Shown here: one piece after another, positions 35,789 to 48,697 of the stretch | Position numbering within the stretch: the stretch's first letter is position 1 | How the letters are laid out: each line of letters opens with the position of its first letter | NCBI GenBank assembly: GCA_014904985.1 | Contig: MU128996.1 | Span: forward strand, 62,001 to 126,000 | Length of the DNA stretch: 64,000 bases | Reading direction: 5' to 3' | From: Hydnum rufescens UP504 | Lineage: Eukaryota > Basidiomycota > Agaricomycetes > Cantharellales > Hydnaceae | Translations under genes and position numbers: made by a program | Notes under the pieces: generated by a model | The model's input: the letters and a program-made list of their open reading frames with translations, nothing else | Told to the model about the DNA's origin: nothing | The model's database searches: none

Positions 35789-36242
35789 TACTCAGGGAGA
35801 ATGCAAAAAGCAACCGCATTTACCGTCGTTGTCGTCGGTGAGAATGGGATTGGAAGACTTGAGGTGATGGCTGCGAGATCACCTCGACGCCCAGGCCATG
35901 AAGATGCATCCAAACTTATAACGATACGGCACCCAACACGAAGTGTCCACGTAGATCACGTTCAGGATCAGTGCGGGTATATGTACTTGGATTCTGTGGA
36001 CCGTTGAGGATGACGGTGACGAAAACTTGAGGGCGTAGGCTTGGCTTTTGGGTCCCATGAAAGTATTCATCCATCTGCATCGAAGGGGTGAGGGGGGTTG
36101 AGTTGATCAGCGATCCTCGGGAAACCATGGTGCGAGAGCCGACGGAGAAGAAATAATTTCTGGTCTTCAAACGCCAGAAGAAACCGAACGGGATCGACGG
36201 GGATGCTCGCGGTTCGGATTTCGCCTTACTAATAAATATCAA
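35789..36242 (-). CDS. Uncharacterised gene, family Y copy 3
   Basis: Minus-strand gene of unknown function. It reads through RTMVSRGSLINS, MDEYFHGTQKPSLRPQVFVT and TDPERDLRGHFVLGAVS to a GTAAGT donor at about 35915, then the last exon ending with TAG at 35789-35791, as in copies 2 and 4. The open frame can extend upstream to 36242. Its 5' end lies next to the start of kinase copy F (36280), so the two genes are divergent and nearly touching. The start codon is not settled. Confidence 0.45.
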
Positions 36243-36279
36243 TTATGACTCTTGTGTCGAATCCCCTGCTTTTCTGATC

Positions 36280-39176
36280 ATGATACGCAAAGCGCAGTCA
36301 AGGGGAAGGGCTTCGTCCCCCCCCGTTGACGCTGGCACGTTTGCTACTATGGCAGAAATGAGCCCTTCAGTCTCCTGGACGGTTCCGAGGTTCCATGAGG
36401 AGATTACCTCTCCTCAGTCTGCGTAAGTCATCCTGTTAAATACGTGCAGCAGCATAATAATGGAGACAATTTTGGTAGGCTGCATGCATTTATGTCAGGG
36501 GATGTCCAAGACATCGCATGCTACATAGATACGGTTGGCATAGTTTTCATGTCCTTACATTCCAGGTGGCTGAATGAACTTCCAGTACTACTATCTGCTC
36601 ATGCGTGTCCACATCCAGAATGAGGCAGTGCCAATCGTCTGGTTGCGGCTGGACAAGCTGGTCTTGCTGCTGGGTACAATACAATTCTCCACTGGACCGC
36701 TCCAACCTCTGGAAACCACACGACTATCACTCTGCGACCACCACATTCGCTACCCTGAATTCCTACCACGTCATAGACTTTCTCAATGATCTAGAGGCCA
36801 TACCTGACTTGCGCCCGTCCTGGAACATCCAGCACGTCATCGGAATCCTTCATGGAGGCTTTGGAGGATCTTGGGTCACACCACCCGGACCCAAGTTGCT
36901 CAAGGGGATGTTTGATTATTTCGTAAGGCACGCGGCCACTACGGAATCCGTGGAACGCCAATTTGCTATCCGGCACCCTAGCATAAAAAGGATCTCACTC
37001 AGGGACCTACAGACGTGGAAAAACGAGCCCGATTCTCTGTCCCGACCCCCGAGCTCAAAACAGGATGGTCCTGAGGGAACCAATTCAACTATAGTAGGCA
37101 CGACAGAGACAATAGCGCATATTGGCTCAACACTAACGTTATCACACGAACATCTCCAAGGACGTCACTCAATGCAGCCGCCCAATGCGAATGCTGCAGT
37201 GTCTCTTCCTGCGACTGACGCCGAGAAGAATGGTGGTGACCAGCCTCGAGCTCGCGAAATTAACCCCTCCAATGTAATCGCCTCAGAGCCCATCGAATCC
37301 CCGATACCCTACGATCCACATCATTCAATATCCCAGATCAGGAACCCCTTGTCCGGCCAAACCGATGAGAGGCGACCCGTGCAACCCGCCAGTCAATCCT
37401 CAACTCCCACACCTCCCAAAGAGGCTCCACCCGAATAGATGAAGCCGGGTCCATTCTGCAACGTGTCGTGTTTATGGCTCCTTCCGCGGAAGGTCCGGAC
37501 GACGCCCACAAGCTAGCCCACCATTTACGAATCCCCAGCCCCCCTGAAACTACCAACTTGAGTAGCCGCATTGTTCGTTTAGGCTCATCGCCCATGGCCA
37601 CAGGCGGCTACTCCTCAGTCTGGAGAGGAAGGTTGCTCTCTGCCTCCTCTGACGGTCCTGACCAAGCTCTTCAGGTGCTCTTCTTCAATTTGTGGTTCCC
37701 GGAGGGTGCATGTGCTGACTGCCGATATCCTAGGTCGCTATCAAGGTGCTTCGCGCTCCGTACACGGACGAGGACACCCTCAAACGGAAACTCCACAAGG
37801 TAATTTTGCCCGACAGTTGCACCATGAATCTTTCATTCACGAGATGTATAGCGTCTGCATGTAGAAATGCGAATATGGGCCCAATTGCATCACGAGAACG
37901 TGGTGAGATTGTTAGGTCATACTGAGGAATCAGAAGGGCCTGGTCTCGTTTCAGTTTTGTACCCTCACGGGAATGTCTTGGGATTTCTTGCGAAGAATCC
38001 CAACGTCAATCGAGAGGTTATTGTACGTTTATATCGATATCCTTTCGTTTCAATATGGGATCTATCATCCCCCACTGAGCCCAATCTTTACAGTGTGCCG
38101 ATGTTGCCACTGGGATTACAATACTTGCATGAACACAAACCTTCAATTATACACGGTGATCTTAAAGGGGTATGCTAGAATACACCGAAGGGGTAGTGCC
38201 TTGCTGATGAATTCATATGCTCAGCCGAATGTGCTGATCGATGGAGAAGGAAGAGCAAGTATTTGTGATTTTGGGCTGTCTATAATTCTTGATGGGGGAC
38301 CTACTGGCCATACATCATCAAATTTTGGCGGGTCCCTGCGATTTCTGGCTCCTGAACTACTGGAAGAAAGCACTAGAACTGTGGAGACAGACATATATAC
38401 GTATGCCTGCACTTGCATTCAGGTGGGAGCCATTCTTGCCGTACGCTGTGCCTTGTCTCTAATTTGTAATCATCCATTCACTGTAGATCTTGTTTGACAA
38501 AGAGCCCTACGACGAAATCTCCAAAGAGGCACACCTCATGCGTGCTATATTCAGTCATCAGCCTCCGTTTGAACCATCGAATGAAGAAGTTACGTTTCCT
38601 TCACTTTTGCGAATTTTGAAGGGCTGCTGGGATCACGACCGAACGAGTCGGCCACCATTGAAGTTAATCATCGACACTTTGCAGCGGTGCCTGTACCGTA
38701 CCTATCAAGCAAACATGTAGGCATCCACCAAGGAATAGTACGTGCTCTTCTGGATAGTACTCTGCTGGATTTCGCACCGAGATTATTGGTTTACAGGGGA
38801 GGCGTGTTCGATTAATGTGCCTTCCTGGCATTGAACACGCAAACCTGATCTCGGTTGCCGATGGTGGACTGGGTATGGTAGTGGATTCTGGGACCTCATT
38901 CCACCGAGTCCCAATTTATCAGCGTTATCGCTGGGAATTGATGGATAACGAGAACCTTGACGGTGTGTTGCACCTTACTCTCTAACAGAAGTAACAGCTG
39001 ATAGGGTATTAGTAGACTCGGAGGATGCTTCCGATGTTTCCTCTCTGTCAGGGAAGGATGCATCATCATCAGAGAGCTCACCCCACGTCTCGAAATGGAC
39101 GGATTACTCTGTGAAATTTCGTTTCCCCTACTCGTCGATGGTGTCGTACGATTCCTACCATAACGCTTCTTCGTAA
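36280..39176 (+). pseudogene. TKL-like kinase copy F (frameshifted)
   Basis: The start is the ATG at 36280, with a short deletion behind it compared with other copies. Three frame lesions are visible: +1 near 36694 in the N-terminal region, -1 near 37425 in the linker, and +1 near 38107 just before QYLHEHKPSIIHGDLKG. The remaining kinase motifs are all present (GGYSSVWRG, VAIK, VEMRIW, CDFGLS, APELL, CWDHDR), and the tail runs in frame to TAA at 39174-39176, giving the best example of the undamaged C-terminal end (VSKWTDYSVKFR-like). Probably inactive. Confidence 0.75.
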
Positions 39177-40380
39177 GCGGTATAATGGATGCTAGGATGA
39201 GAATTGATACCGGAGCTTTTAATGGGCGTATCCGAGTGGGCCGCGACTCCTGGAGGTCGAATCGAGTCACAGAGATTCTAGCCACAATCTCCTTACGACC
39301 GGCCGTCATCTTCTAGCTTATTCATGTGCATCACGTTGTGTATGTATGTATGCGGCTACGAGATGTCAATTCAAGACAGATGTATGTGTACGACTTGAAG
39401 GAAGAAGAATGGATATCAGACGGACATTATACTTGAATCATTTACATTCCTGCGGGGTGATTATAATAATGCGAGAAATCCACCACGCGGAATCGGAGAT
39501 TTCGGAACGTTGAACGAAGCAAGAATCTCGAGGACGGTGCGAAAAATTAGCCATACTAAGTAGACGCGCTTGGTGGCTTCTTTCGTCGACTGTGCGCACA
39601 CTCCATGCAGATTGATTTACGCGATGTCTGTGGAACCCTTGGCCCCTCCCCAGGGATATAGAAAAACACAGGGTGCATTAAAGGAACGTGAATGAGACGC
39701 ACGACTTTTCTCCCCCATGTGTGGTGTGTGGGATCGATCAATGATTGCTTTGTACCTGATCATACTTGATGGTCATCCCCTAATATATCCCCAATCCGTC
39801 AATAAGAGCCTAATTAGCTAAGGGGACAGCACTCACACTGGCAAAACACCTCTCGATGGTCCAGACACACCGAAAATCCCCACGGGACTATTTCCCTATT
39901 CCACATAGGCGATTCGCCCAGTTGTTCGAGATACTGGACACTAGAGTCGGAATGAGTCTGAATGAGCCTGCTCGACGCTGTGAGGCTTGGTGTACCAGTA
40001 CGTGCCCGCAGACAGTTTCAGTAATTATTTAAGACCGAGTGCCGAGAAATAGAAGTCAAGATAATCTCTGGCCCATTCCACAGATTCATCCTGAGTTGGG
40101 AGAAAAGAAAAGATGTTTTAGAGTCACGTCATCCAGATACAACCGACGACGCATAGTTCATCTAAAGAAGTAGCTGGGGAGCTCGCGGGGAAAGAAGATA
40201 TGAACATATCGCATATAATCATCTCACCTAGGTTGCAGGCGCCTTTAGAGAATCCTCGCGCGAGACTCTTGTGGGGCTTCAGAAGGGGTGGTTCGCCCCT
40301 TTTCCAGCCCCAGTGAGCTTTGACTACTAGTTCATACTGAACGTAGTCACAGAGCGACCTGTGACGCGTGACGTGTGACA
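39177..40380. repeat. Downstream flank of kinase copy F
   Basis: Standard flank block, close to the one after copy C, with small insertions near 39805 and 39838. The minus-strand FRTVLEILA frame is near 39520-39580. No complete gene is supported. Confidence 0.5.
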
Positions 40381-40381
40381 C

Positions 40382-42510
40382 TCATCCTGTCGGAATCTCA
40401 TGATCGAGCATGGCTCTCAGTAGCTCACAGTCCCGAACAAGTCCAAGGCGGACTTTGTATCCCAGGTATGCGTGAACAATTCGCTTTGTCTCCAGATCAC
40501 TTGACAGGGCTGCGCCTCGTTGAGGCCACCACTTGTGATCCAAACTTGTGTTCCGAACGTGCACTTTGCTTCTAAAACGGTCTCCTGCCAGAACTCCACC
40601 ATCGTTTTCCAACCCTAAAGGCCCCGAGCTTCTACCTCATTTGTAGATCAAGTGATGGCTGATGCCGGTAAGCAATAACTAGTACCCGATCTCGGTCGCC
40701 CCTTTCTCGTATTTTGTTCTGACGACGTCCAGTCCGGCTGCCAGCCTCCATCGGTCTGTGTGCGATTGAATCATTTATCTCTGCTCTGTCCTGCGCGTTC
40801 GAACGCGACATTGGAAATTGCGCGGCTGCGACGGCGTTGTGGCACCCCTTCAGCATGCCCCGGCTGGATTCCAACTCCTTATTGAGCCAATGTGGCCCTG
40901 CTATTACATATGCGAATGGCCCAAAGGCGCATCTTACCTACCGTGAGGCTCGTGGGAGGCCGCATGCACAATTACCAAGGGACGTCTTGATGCCTTCTAA
41001 TTCAACGACGCTCGTGCCGTCAGACCTGGGCGAAATCTGGAGAGGCTTTAGGTTTTTTTCTCTTCACTCCCTAAATTCCGTCCTCAACATCTCGCTCGTC
41101 CTAGGGAACACCTATGTAATCACCCCCGCTTTCCCCCCGTGTTTCCTTCCAACCCTTCTTCTGTCAGTTGGACTTTCCCATAGCAATTCAAAATCCGTGA
41201 AAGGTACGATCCAGCGTCACTCAGCCTGATTGGCAGGTTGACTGAAGAGTATCCCTCATAGTTACAGCGAAAATTGACCCTGGAGGCTCTTCATACTACC
41301 CTCGGAGAGCCCTTCTCCCGCGCACCGCAGGATTTTATTGGAGCTTCGAGATCTAAGACTTGAGTTCTCCATGGCCTGTCGTCATCTATGCCCCATTGTT
41401 CGTCGATCCACATTCCAAACCAAATCAACTCCTCGACGGTGTCGTATGCTCTATACCGCCAGCACTCGTGTAGGACAACCTGAGTTCGATGGGTTCGTAC
41501 CCAGATCCACAGGTCAGTCGCGGGTCTCCCTATGGTGGTATAAATGAGACTCCTGCCTTGGACTGGTTTCACTTCTTTGATTTGCAACCGTACACTGGTT
41601 TCTGACCGTACAGGCGTTCACTGATGCCATCCTTGAGGGCTGTGGGCCTTCCTGATTTCCAGGGGGATTTGTGTGTGTATTCCTGAGCCGCACCTACTGC
41701 ATTTCACAAAGATTTGTCGCAGTGTGGCCAGGTATACCAAATCATCCCAATATTTCTACGATTAGAATTGCCACGGGTGTTTTAAATGAATCGGGAATTG
41801 TCCCTTACTGCCTCCCTCTCAAATACCGCCTGAACAGCTATGAATTCTGCCCTACCCCTGGAAGGACTAGTAGAACCAATCTACACTTGACGCTGTTTCG
41901 CGCTCTTGAGAACTTTATGCACTGGATCTAGCTATTCTCCCAGTTTGTTCTCATCCACACCTCGGCCCCAATCGTCAGCAACTCTGGAACTCTCCAAATT
42001 TGCTCATTCTGCACGGAGGATGGGCGCGTTCACGTAAACATATGGCACCCGTGGTTGCACTTAGGGATTGACGGCACCTGGCGAATTCCCGCGAGACGCA
42101 TGAGGCGCCATCGACCGCGGATTTATTTTAAGAAGACCGAAGCGATTCAGGACGTGTCGGGAATGCGTTCCAGTTCGTGGCCCGCAATTTTCTTTAATGG
42201 GGGCAGCCAAGGCCAGAAATATGTAATGTGCGCACAGGCATTCTGGTTCGGAGGGTTGTGGCAAAGGCTTTGAAGGCCTCGGTGAGCTCCATATCCCACG
42301 TCTCCTTCGCAATATTGTGCCATGGTTCTTCCATGCCCTCGTATCGTTCTCTGACGAGACGAAGGACATGGGCAGCCTCGATACACCACTTGTACTGGAG
42401 TTTCCGGTGAATACGACTCATTGTTCTTTTGGGTGATCGAAAGTGTTGAGAAAACGAGGTCGCCAGATGTGATCTTCGCACTGATGGGTGCACCTTGATC
42501 TGCGACCGCT
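40382..42510 (-). CDS. Uncharacterised multi-exon gene, family X copy 3
   Basis: Third copy of the minus-strand X gene. Pieces include TFGTQVWITSGGLNEAQPC (about 40602-40417), an open stretch at 41587-41291 with ATDLWIWVR, AYDTVEELIWFGMWID and EQWGIDDDRPW, and the upstream exon with WHNIAKETWDMEL and EAFKAFATTLR near 42330-42240. It keeps the 14 codons missing from copy 1. About 100 bases are missing near 42245 compared with copies 1 and 2, which may damage the first exon. I do not recognise the product. Confidence 0.42.
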
Positions 42511-43272
42511 TTCCTTCATCACGCTTCTTCCCCAGTGATCTTCAGAGTTGTTCAATCGCAACATGGCCCAGTGATGGCCCTGAAGACAACATAGTTTTCA
42601 ACGAAACCTCATTGTGGCCGAGGAAAAATGTCCAGGGGCAGTTACGATATATGCTGATGTACGGAGGGACGCTTCTCAGCCTTGACTCTTATTTGATGGC
42701 GTCGTCCATTCGTAACTGTCCTTTAGCACGAAGCTAATCCCGTTCTGAAACCGGAAACAGGTCTTCCAAGAGTCGTCCCCTTGCGTCCCCATACGCAGTT
42801 ATTTTCCTCAATACACAGGTTGTGTGGACCATGTCAAGATGTTGAGATAAATTTATGGAGGCGAGCCGGTGAAGGCTTAGTACCTATGGGCCTCTCATTT
42901 ACTCTGTCGATGCAGTAATGCAGGCAAACATAGATGATATATGTGTGTTTTAGCACTTGTGACACTTCCATGCTCCATATCCGCCTTGTTGTTGTGGAAG
43001 TCAGGGAAACTGAAGAATAATGGAATCCCATACCTGTTGCCTTTCACGCGCCTTGAGTTTTCCCTGTACTTCACTATAATTCAGCCTAGAAGGGCATTTC
43101 GGCTTTCAATCTCACGCGCTACATATCTTACATCCACTCTGGCTTCATTTGCTCGTGGCTAGTAAATAGGTGGCAAAGATCCCTGCGGCCAACATCAGAA
43201 CTTGGAGCGGTGAGGGCTGCGTAATTCATTCTTTCCTTGGTCGTCTTCTGAGTGGAGGGATGATTCGCCTCC

Positions 43273-43775
43273 CTACTCAAGGTGAATGCAAAAAGCAACC
43301 GCATTCACCCTCATTGTGGTCGGTGAGAATCAGATCGGAAGACTTGAGGTGATGGCGGCAAGACCACTTCGACGCCCAGGCCGTGAAGATGGGCCCAAAC
43401 TTACACCGATACGGCACCTAACACAAAGTATCTGTGTAGATCACGTTCAGGACCAGTGCGGGCAAATGTACTTGGATTCTGTGAACCGCACGGTCACGAA
43501 AACTTGAGGGGCGTAACCTTAGCTTTTGGGTCCCTTGAAAGTATTCATGGAAGAGGCAAGGAGGTTTGAGTTAATGAGCGATCCTCAGGAAAGCGTGGTG
43601 GAAGGCCTGACGGAGAAGAGATAATTTCTGTTCTTCAAGTCCCAAAAGAAACCGATGGGGATCGAACGGGGGATCATCTGGACATCCAAACCCAAATCTT
43701 AGTGATACTACCTCGATCTTTGGAACAATCCCTCGAGGTAAACTCCCCGGTGATTTGAGTAGGGCTGTGTTCATT
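43273..43775 (-). pseudogene. Family Y copy 4 (stop in first exon)
   Basis: The frame starts upstream of SLPRGIVPKIEVVSL and runs through RFLLGLEEQKLSLLRQAFHH to RIAH, then TAA where copy 1 has CAA (Gln). The rest of the gene, the GTAAGT donor and the final exon with TAG at 43273-43275 are recognisable. A CAA-to-TAA change is the clearest lesion. The copy lies head-to-head with kinase copy G. Confidence 0.45.
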
Positions 43776-44013
43776 TCTTACATAAAGTGCAGACGAGTCG
43801 GCATTCTCCGTTATAACATCTTGAATTTCATATGTAAGGCGGGACACTCGCCGAGGCCGAGTCTTCTCGCCACAAAAGTTGACTTTCCCTATCGATATGC
43901 TTACTGCTGCAATGAAAGTTCTCTGGCCTCGTGGTTTCGGCACGGCTTGAATATCAACTCATTATGAGCGCTAATGCTCTGACTGCTGTGTCGAATCCTC
44001 CACATTTCTGATC

Positions 44014-46669
44014 ATGATGGCAGATGGAGATAGAGCGAGGTCGACCGCTCCCATGCCTCCAGGGAGGGTTTTGTCCCCCGCCGTTGACACTGGCACTTTT
44101 GCTGCCATGGAAGAACTGAGAGCTCCAGTCTCCTGGGCCTTTTCGACCTTCTATAGAGAGGTTATGTCTCCTAACTCTCCGTAAGTCATCCCGTTGACAG
44201 GTAGCGGCATAATAATGGTGATCTTTGGTAGGCTGCGTGCATTTATATCAGGGGATGTCCGAGACATCGTGTGCTATAAAGACAAGGTCGGCATAGTCTA
44301 TCAGCCCTTGCATTCCAGATGGCTGAATAAACTTCCAGTACTACTACGTGCTCATGTGTATCCACATCCAGAACGAGGGAATTGTCTGGCTGCGCATGGA
44401 CAAACGGTCCCGTGGCCGAGGTACAATCCAATTCTCTGCCGACCGCTCCAAGCTCTGGGACCCCGAGGACAATGATATCATGGCCACCAGATTTACTGCC
44501 CTGAATTTTCGTTACGTCATAGACCTTCTCAGTCATGTAGGTTCCACGGATAGGGGTTCTACATGGTGTGCTGGCGTCGTCATCGGAATCCTTCATGGAG
44601 GCTTCGGGGGATCTTGGGTCAAACCGCCCTCGCTATACTCAATCAAGAGCCTCCGTAGTCACGCGGTCACTACGGAATTCGTGCAGCGCCAATTTGCTAT
44701 CCAGCACCCTAACATAAAAAGGATCTCACTCAGCGACCCAGAGACGTGGAAAAACGAGCCCGCTTCTCTGTCCCAACCGCCGAGCTCCAAACAGGATGAT
44801 CCCGAGGGGGCCGATTCAACCCTAGCAGGCGCGAAAGAGAAAATAGCACATATTGGCTCAACACTAACCTCCTCAGACGAACATCTCCAAGGACCTCGCC
44901 TAATGCAGCCGCCCAATGTGAATGGTGCAGTACCTCCTGTTGCGACTGACACTGAGAAGAACGGCGGTGACCAGCCTCGAGCTCGCGAAATTAACCCCTC
45001 CAATGTAATTGCCTCAGAGTCCATGGAATCCCCGACACCCTACAATCCGCGTCGTTCAATATCCCAAACCAGGAACTCCTTCTCTGGCCAAACCGATGAG
45101 AGGCGACCCGTGCAATCCGCCAGTCGATCATCAACTCCCACACCTCCCAAAGAGGCTTCCACCAGAATAGAGGAAGCCAGGTCCATTCTGCAACGTGTTG
45201 TGTTTATGGCTCCTTCCGCAGAAGGTCCGGACGACGTCCACAAGCTAGCCCACCATTTACCAATCCCCAGTCCCCCTGAAACTACCAACTTGACTGGCCG
45301 CATTGTTCGTTTAGGCTCATCGCCCATGGCCACGGGGGGCTATTCCTCAGTCTGGAGAGGAAGGTTGCTCTCTGCCACCTCTGACGATCCTGACCAAGCT
45401 CTTCAGGTGCTCTTCTCAATTGATGGCTCCCGGAGGGTGCGTGTGCTGACTGCCGATACCCTAGGTCGCTATTAAGGTGCTTCGCGCTCCGTACACGGAC
45501 GAGGACACCCTCAAATGCAAACTCCACAAGGTAATTTTTCCTGACAGTTGCGCCCTGAATATTTCATTCACGAGATGTATAGCGTCTGCATGTAGAAATG
45601 CGAATATGGGCCCAGTTGCATCACGAAAATGTGGTGAGATTGTTAGGTCATACTGAGGAATCAGAAGGACCTGGTCTCGTTTCGATTTCGTACCCTCACG
45701 GGAATGTCTTGAGATTTCTCGCGAAGAATCCCAACGTCAATCGAGAAGTTATCGTGCGTTTATATCGATATGCTTTCTCTTGGATATGGGGTCTATGATC
45801 CCCCACTGAGCTCAATCTTTACAGTGTGCCGATGTTGCACTGGGGTTGCAATACTTGCATGAACACAAGCCTCGAATTATACACGGTGATCTTAAAGGGG
45901 TATGCTAGAATACACCGAAGGGGTAGTGCCTTGCTGATGAATTGATATGCTCAGCCGAATGTACTGATCGATGGAGAAGGAAGAGCGATCATTTGTGATT
46001 TTGGGCTGTCTATAATTCTTGATGGGGGACCTACTGGCCATACATCATCTAACTTTGGCGGGTCCTTGCGATTTATAGCTCCTGAACTACTGGAAGAAAG
46101 CATTAAAACTGTGGAGACAGACATATATACATATGCATGCACTTGTATTCAGGTGGGAGCCTTTCTTGTCGTACGCGATGCTTTATCTCTCATTTGTAAT
46201 CATCCATTCACTGCAGATCTTGTTTGACAAGCAGCCCTACCACGAAATCTCCAAAGAGGCACACCTTATGCGTGCTATATTTAGTCATCAGCCTCCGTTT
46301 GAACCATCGAATGAAGAAGTTACGTTTCCTTCACTTTTGCGAATTTTGAAACGCTGCTGGGATCACGACCGAACGAGTCGGCCACCATTGAACTTAATTA
46401 TCGACACTTTGCAGCGCTGCCTGTACCGTACCTATCGAACAAACTTAGGCATCCACCAAGGAATCGTACGTGCTCTTTCTGGATAGTACTCTGTTGGACT
46501 TTGCACCGAGATTATTGGTTTACAGGGGAGGCGTGTTCGATTAATATGCCTTCCTGGCATTGAACAAGCAAACCTGATCTCGGTTGCCGATGGTGGACTG
46601 AGTATGGTGGTGGATTTTGCGACCTCATTCCACCGAGTCCAATTTATCAGCGTTATCGCTGGGAATTGA
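44014..46669 (+). CDS. TKL-like protein kinase copy G, complete reading frame
   Basis: Nine exons join without a break to about 730 residues: 44014-44180, 44232-44286, 44339-45406, 45465-45530, 45583-45753, 45825-45899, 45955-46152, 46217-46465, 46526-46669. The N-terminal region of unknown fold covers about residues 1-230, then a Pro/Ser/Thr-rich linker to about 395. Kinase motifs: GGYSSVWRG from 407, K434 in VAIK, E457 of helix C, H529-G-D531-L-K-G, N536, D549-F-G, and APE ending at 578; CWDHDR lies in the C-lobe. All catalytic residues are present. The tail is shorter than in copy F because a base is missing near 46640, giving the ending FISVIAGN, as in copy D. A 6-nt in-frame deletion before IVWLRMDK supports the chosen frame. 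Likely cytosolic; substrate unknown. Confidence 0.78.
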
Positions 46670-47404
46670 TGGATAACGAGAACCTCGACGGTGTGTTACA
46701 CCTTAGTCTCTAACAGAAGTAAAAGCTGATGAGGTCTTGGTAGATTCGGAGGATGACTCCCGTCCTTCTTCCTCTCTCGCGGAAAGATGCATCATCATCG
46801 GAGAGCCCACCCCACATCTCAAAGTGGACAGATTACTCTGTGAAATTCCGCTTCCCCTATTCGTCGATGGCGTGTTACGATTCCTACCATAACGCTTCTT
46901 CGTAAGGGGTATAATGGATGCTAGGATGAGAATTGATGCCGGAGCTTTTAATGGGTGTATCCGAGTGGGCCCTGGCTGCTGGAGGTCAAGTCGAGTCACA
47001 GGATCCTAGCCACAATCCCTTTTCCTTACGACCGGTCGCCATCCTTCTGGCTTGTCCATGTGTGTCGTGTTGACTATGTATGTGTGCAGCTGCGACTATA
47101 GACGTCAATTCCAGAGAGATGCATGTGTACGACCTGAAGGAGAAAGAAAGGATATCAAACGGGCATTATAATTTACATTTTGGGAGGAGATTATTATAAT
47201 GCAAGAAATCAAATTGAAAATTTCAGAACGTTGAACGAAGCAAGAATCTCGAGGACGGTGCGAAAACATCCGCTATACTAAGTAGACATGCTTGGGCTTC
47301 TTTAGTCAACTTCCGCACACCCCATGCAGATTTATTTTCGTGGTGTCTGTGGAACCCTTGGGCCCCCCAGGGATACAGAAAACCACAGGGGGAATTAAAG
47401 CAAT
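46670..47404. repeat. Truncated flank of kinase copy G, end of the array
   Basis: The first part holds the out-of-frame remainder of the kinase tail, then the standard flank with the FRTVLEILA minus frame near 47225-47260. Similarity to the other flanks ends at about 47404. This is the right border of the kinase array within the window. Confidence 0.5.
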
Positions 47405-48690
47405 GCGAGTGGAGGCCAAGTGGGTTGCTTACTTCGTTGGAAAGGCGGCCCTTCAACCTTCAGCAGGCACTCCCAGTCGCGGTTATAATCTTTTATTTCG
47501 TTGGTGCTTTAGGCGGCGTGGGGTTCGTTAAAGGATTCTGGATGTGCCCAACTGAAAAAAGAAACAGCAACGAACCTATCTCAGTGTTTGTTTCTGGCAC
47601 GCCCAGGGCTTCCTAATACTGATGTCTAATTTGCCGCGATTCTGGTACTATTTGATTCACTGGATTGACTGTCAAGAACGTGCTGAGAGCCTTTTTTGTC
47701 TGACACTGCCTAACTGACCGAAGTAACTTTCCCCCTGCCCACTCGGGCAGAACGACTCGGAGGCTGGAAGGTCGGCCCGTGCCATTATAGCTCACGTGTC
47801 GTGTCATTTCAGTGTTCCGAGCTCCTTGATTCCGAGGGGTCAGTGCACCGTAACGGGCGGTGATATTCTCGAGGTCGACGGCCACTTGAACAATACTCAC
47901 TGCTGAATAGGTACCATTGAACCAATTACTAATATATTGTGTGGGCAGTCCTTGATATCCCCCATTTTTCGCCGGGCTTCTATGTGGGTGCTCTGCTTGT
48001 AACATGCGTTGTGTATTGAGTGACCCCCTATTACATAATTGATACTCATTGGAACAATGTTGCAGCTAAGAGGTGGTTACATGTGCTATTATACCTAGGA
48101 TCACAGATCGTTTTCCTCATTTCGCGGTGCCTGAGTGCTCGAAATTTGCTTCGGGGAGTCAACAATTGGATTACATATCCACGACGGAGAATGCATCGTA
48201 GGATGATTAATTCGCTATTCTTTGCCCCACCACAAGGTAATATAGGAGGGTGCTGTTCTAATAAGGATAGAGAAATCCTGGGAGGAAGGAACAGGAAATC
48301 CGGAAACGGTGCATTGTTGTATTATCCCGAGGACCCGAGCATAGCGAGGCATTATAAACCTCTACAGGGCTGTATATCAGGCAGGCGCTGGTTGTATTTG
48401 AGAGCGCACTAGACTCGGAGCTTTTCAAACATAGTAATATTGAATTAGTCGCAGGGGTATAGAACTATGGTGATCTGAACAAGAGGTTGACACGAACACG
48501 GTAAGGTTCCGTGGCCATTAGTGTGCCGTGGACATGAGGAGGATAAGAGTAAGATGACCAGAGGGAGATACTGTTATTGGGATTGAGGATCTTGTATGAG
48601 GGGTCTCAGGTCAACGTGGAGGTCAGTTTATCGGAGGCAGATACCATCAATCGTGGCCTTAGGCAAAGGCCGTGATTCGTATCTCGAGAC
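47405..48690. other. Unassigned region between kinase array and F-box cluster
   Basis: Three modest open frames are present. A minus-strand frame of 130 codons (47613-48005) contains TARYGALTPRNQGARNTEM. A plus-strand frame of 130 codons lies at 48020-48412. A 63-codon plus frame (47425-47616) has one hydrophobic segment, AVIIFYFVGALGGVGFV. None has a paralogue in the window or a domain I recognise, and no intron pattern supports a longer gene. They may be remnants. Confidence 0.35.
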
Positions 48691-48697
48691 CACGCCA

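Noticed and set aside
47425..47616. Small plus frame with one hydrophobic segment
   Set aside because: One short frame without paralogue, domain or splice support; kept only as a remark in the unassigned region.
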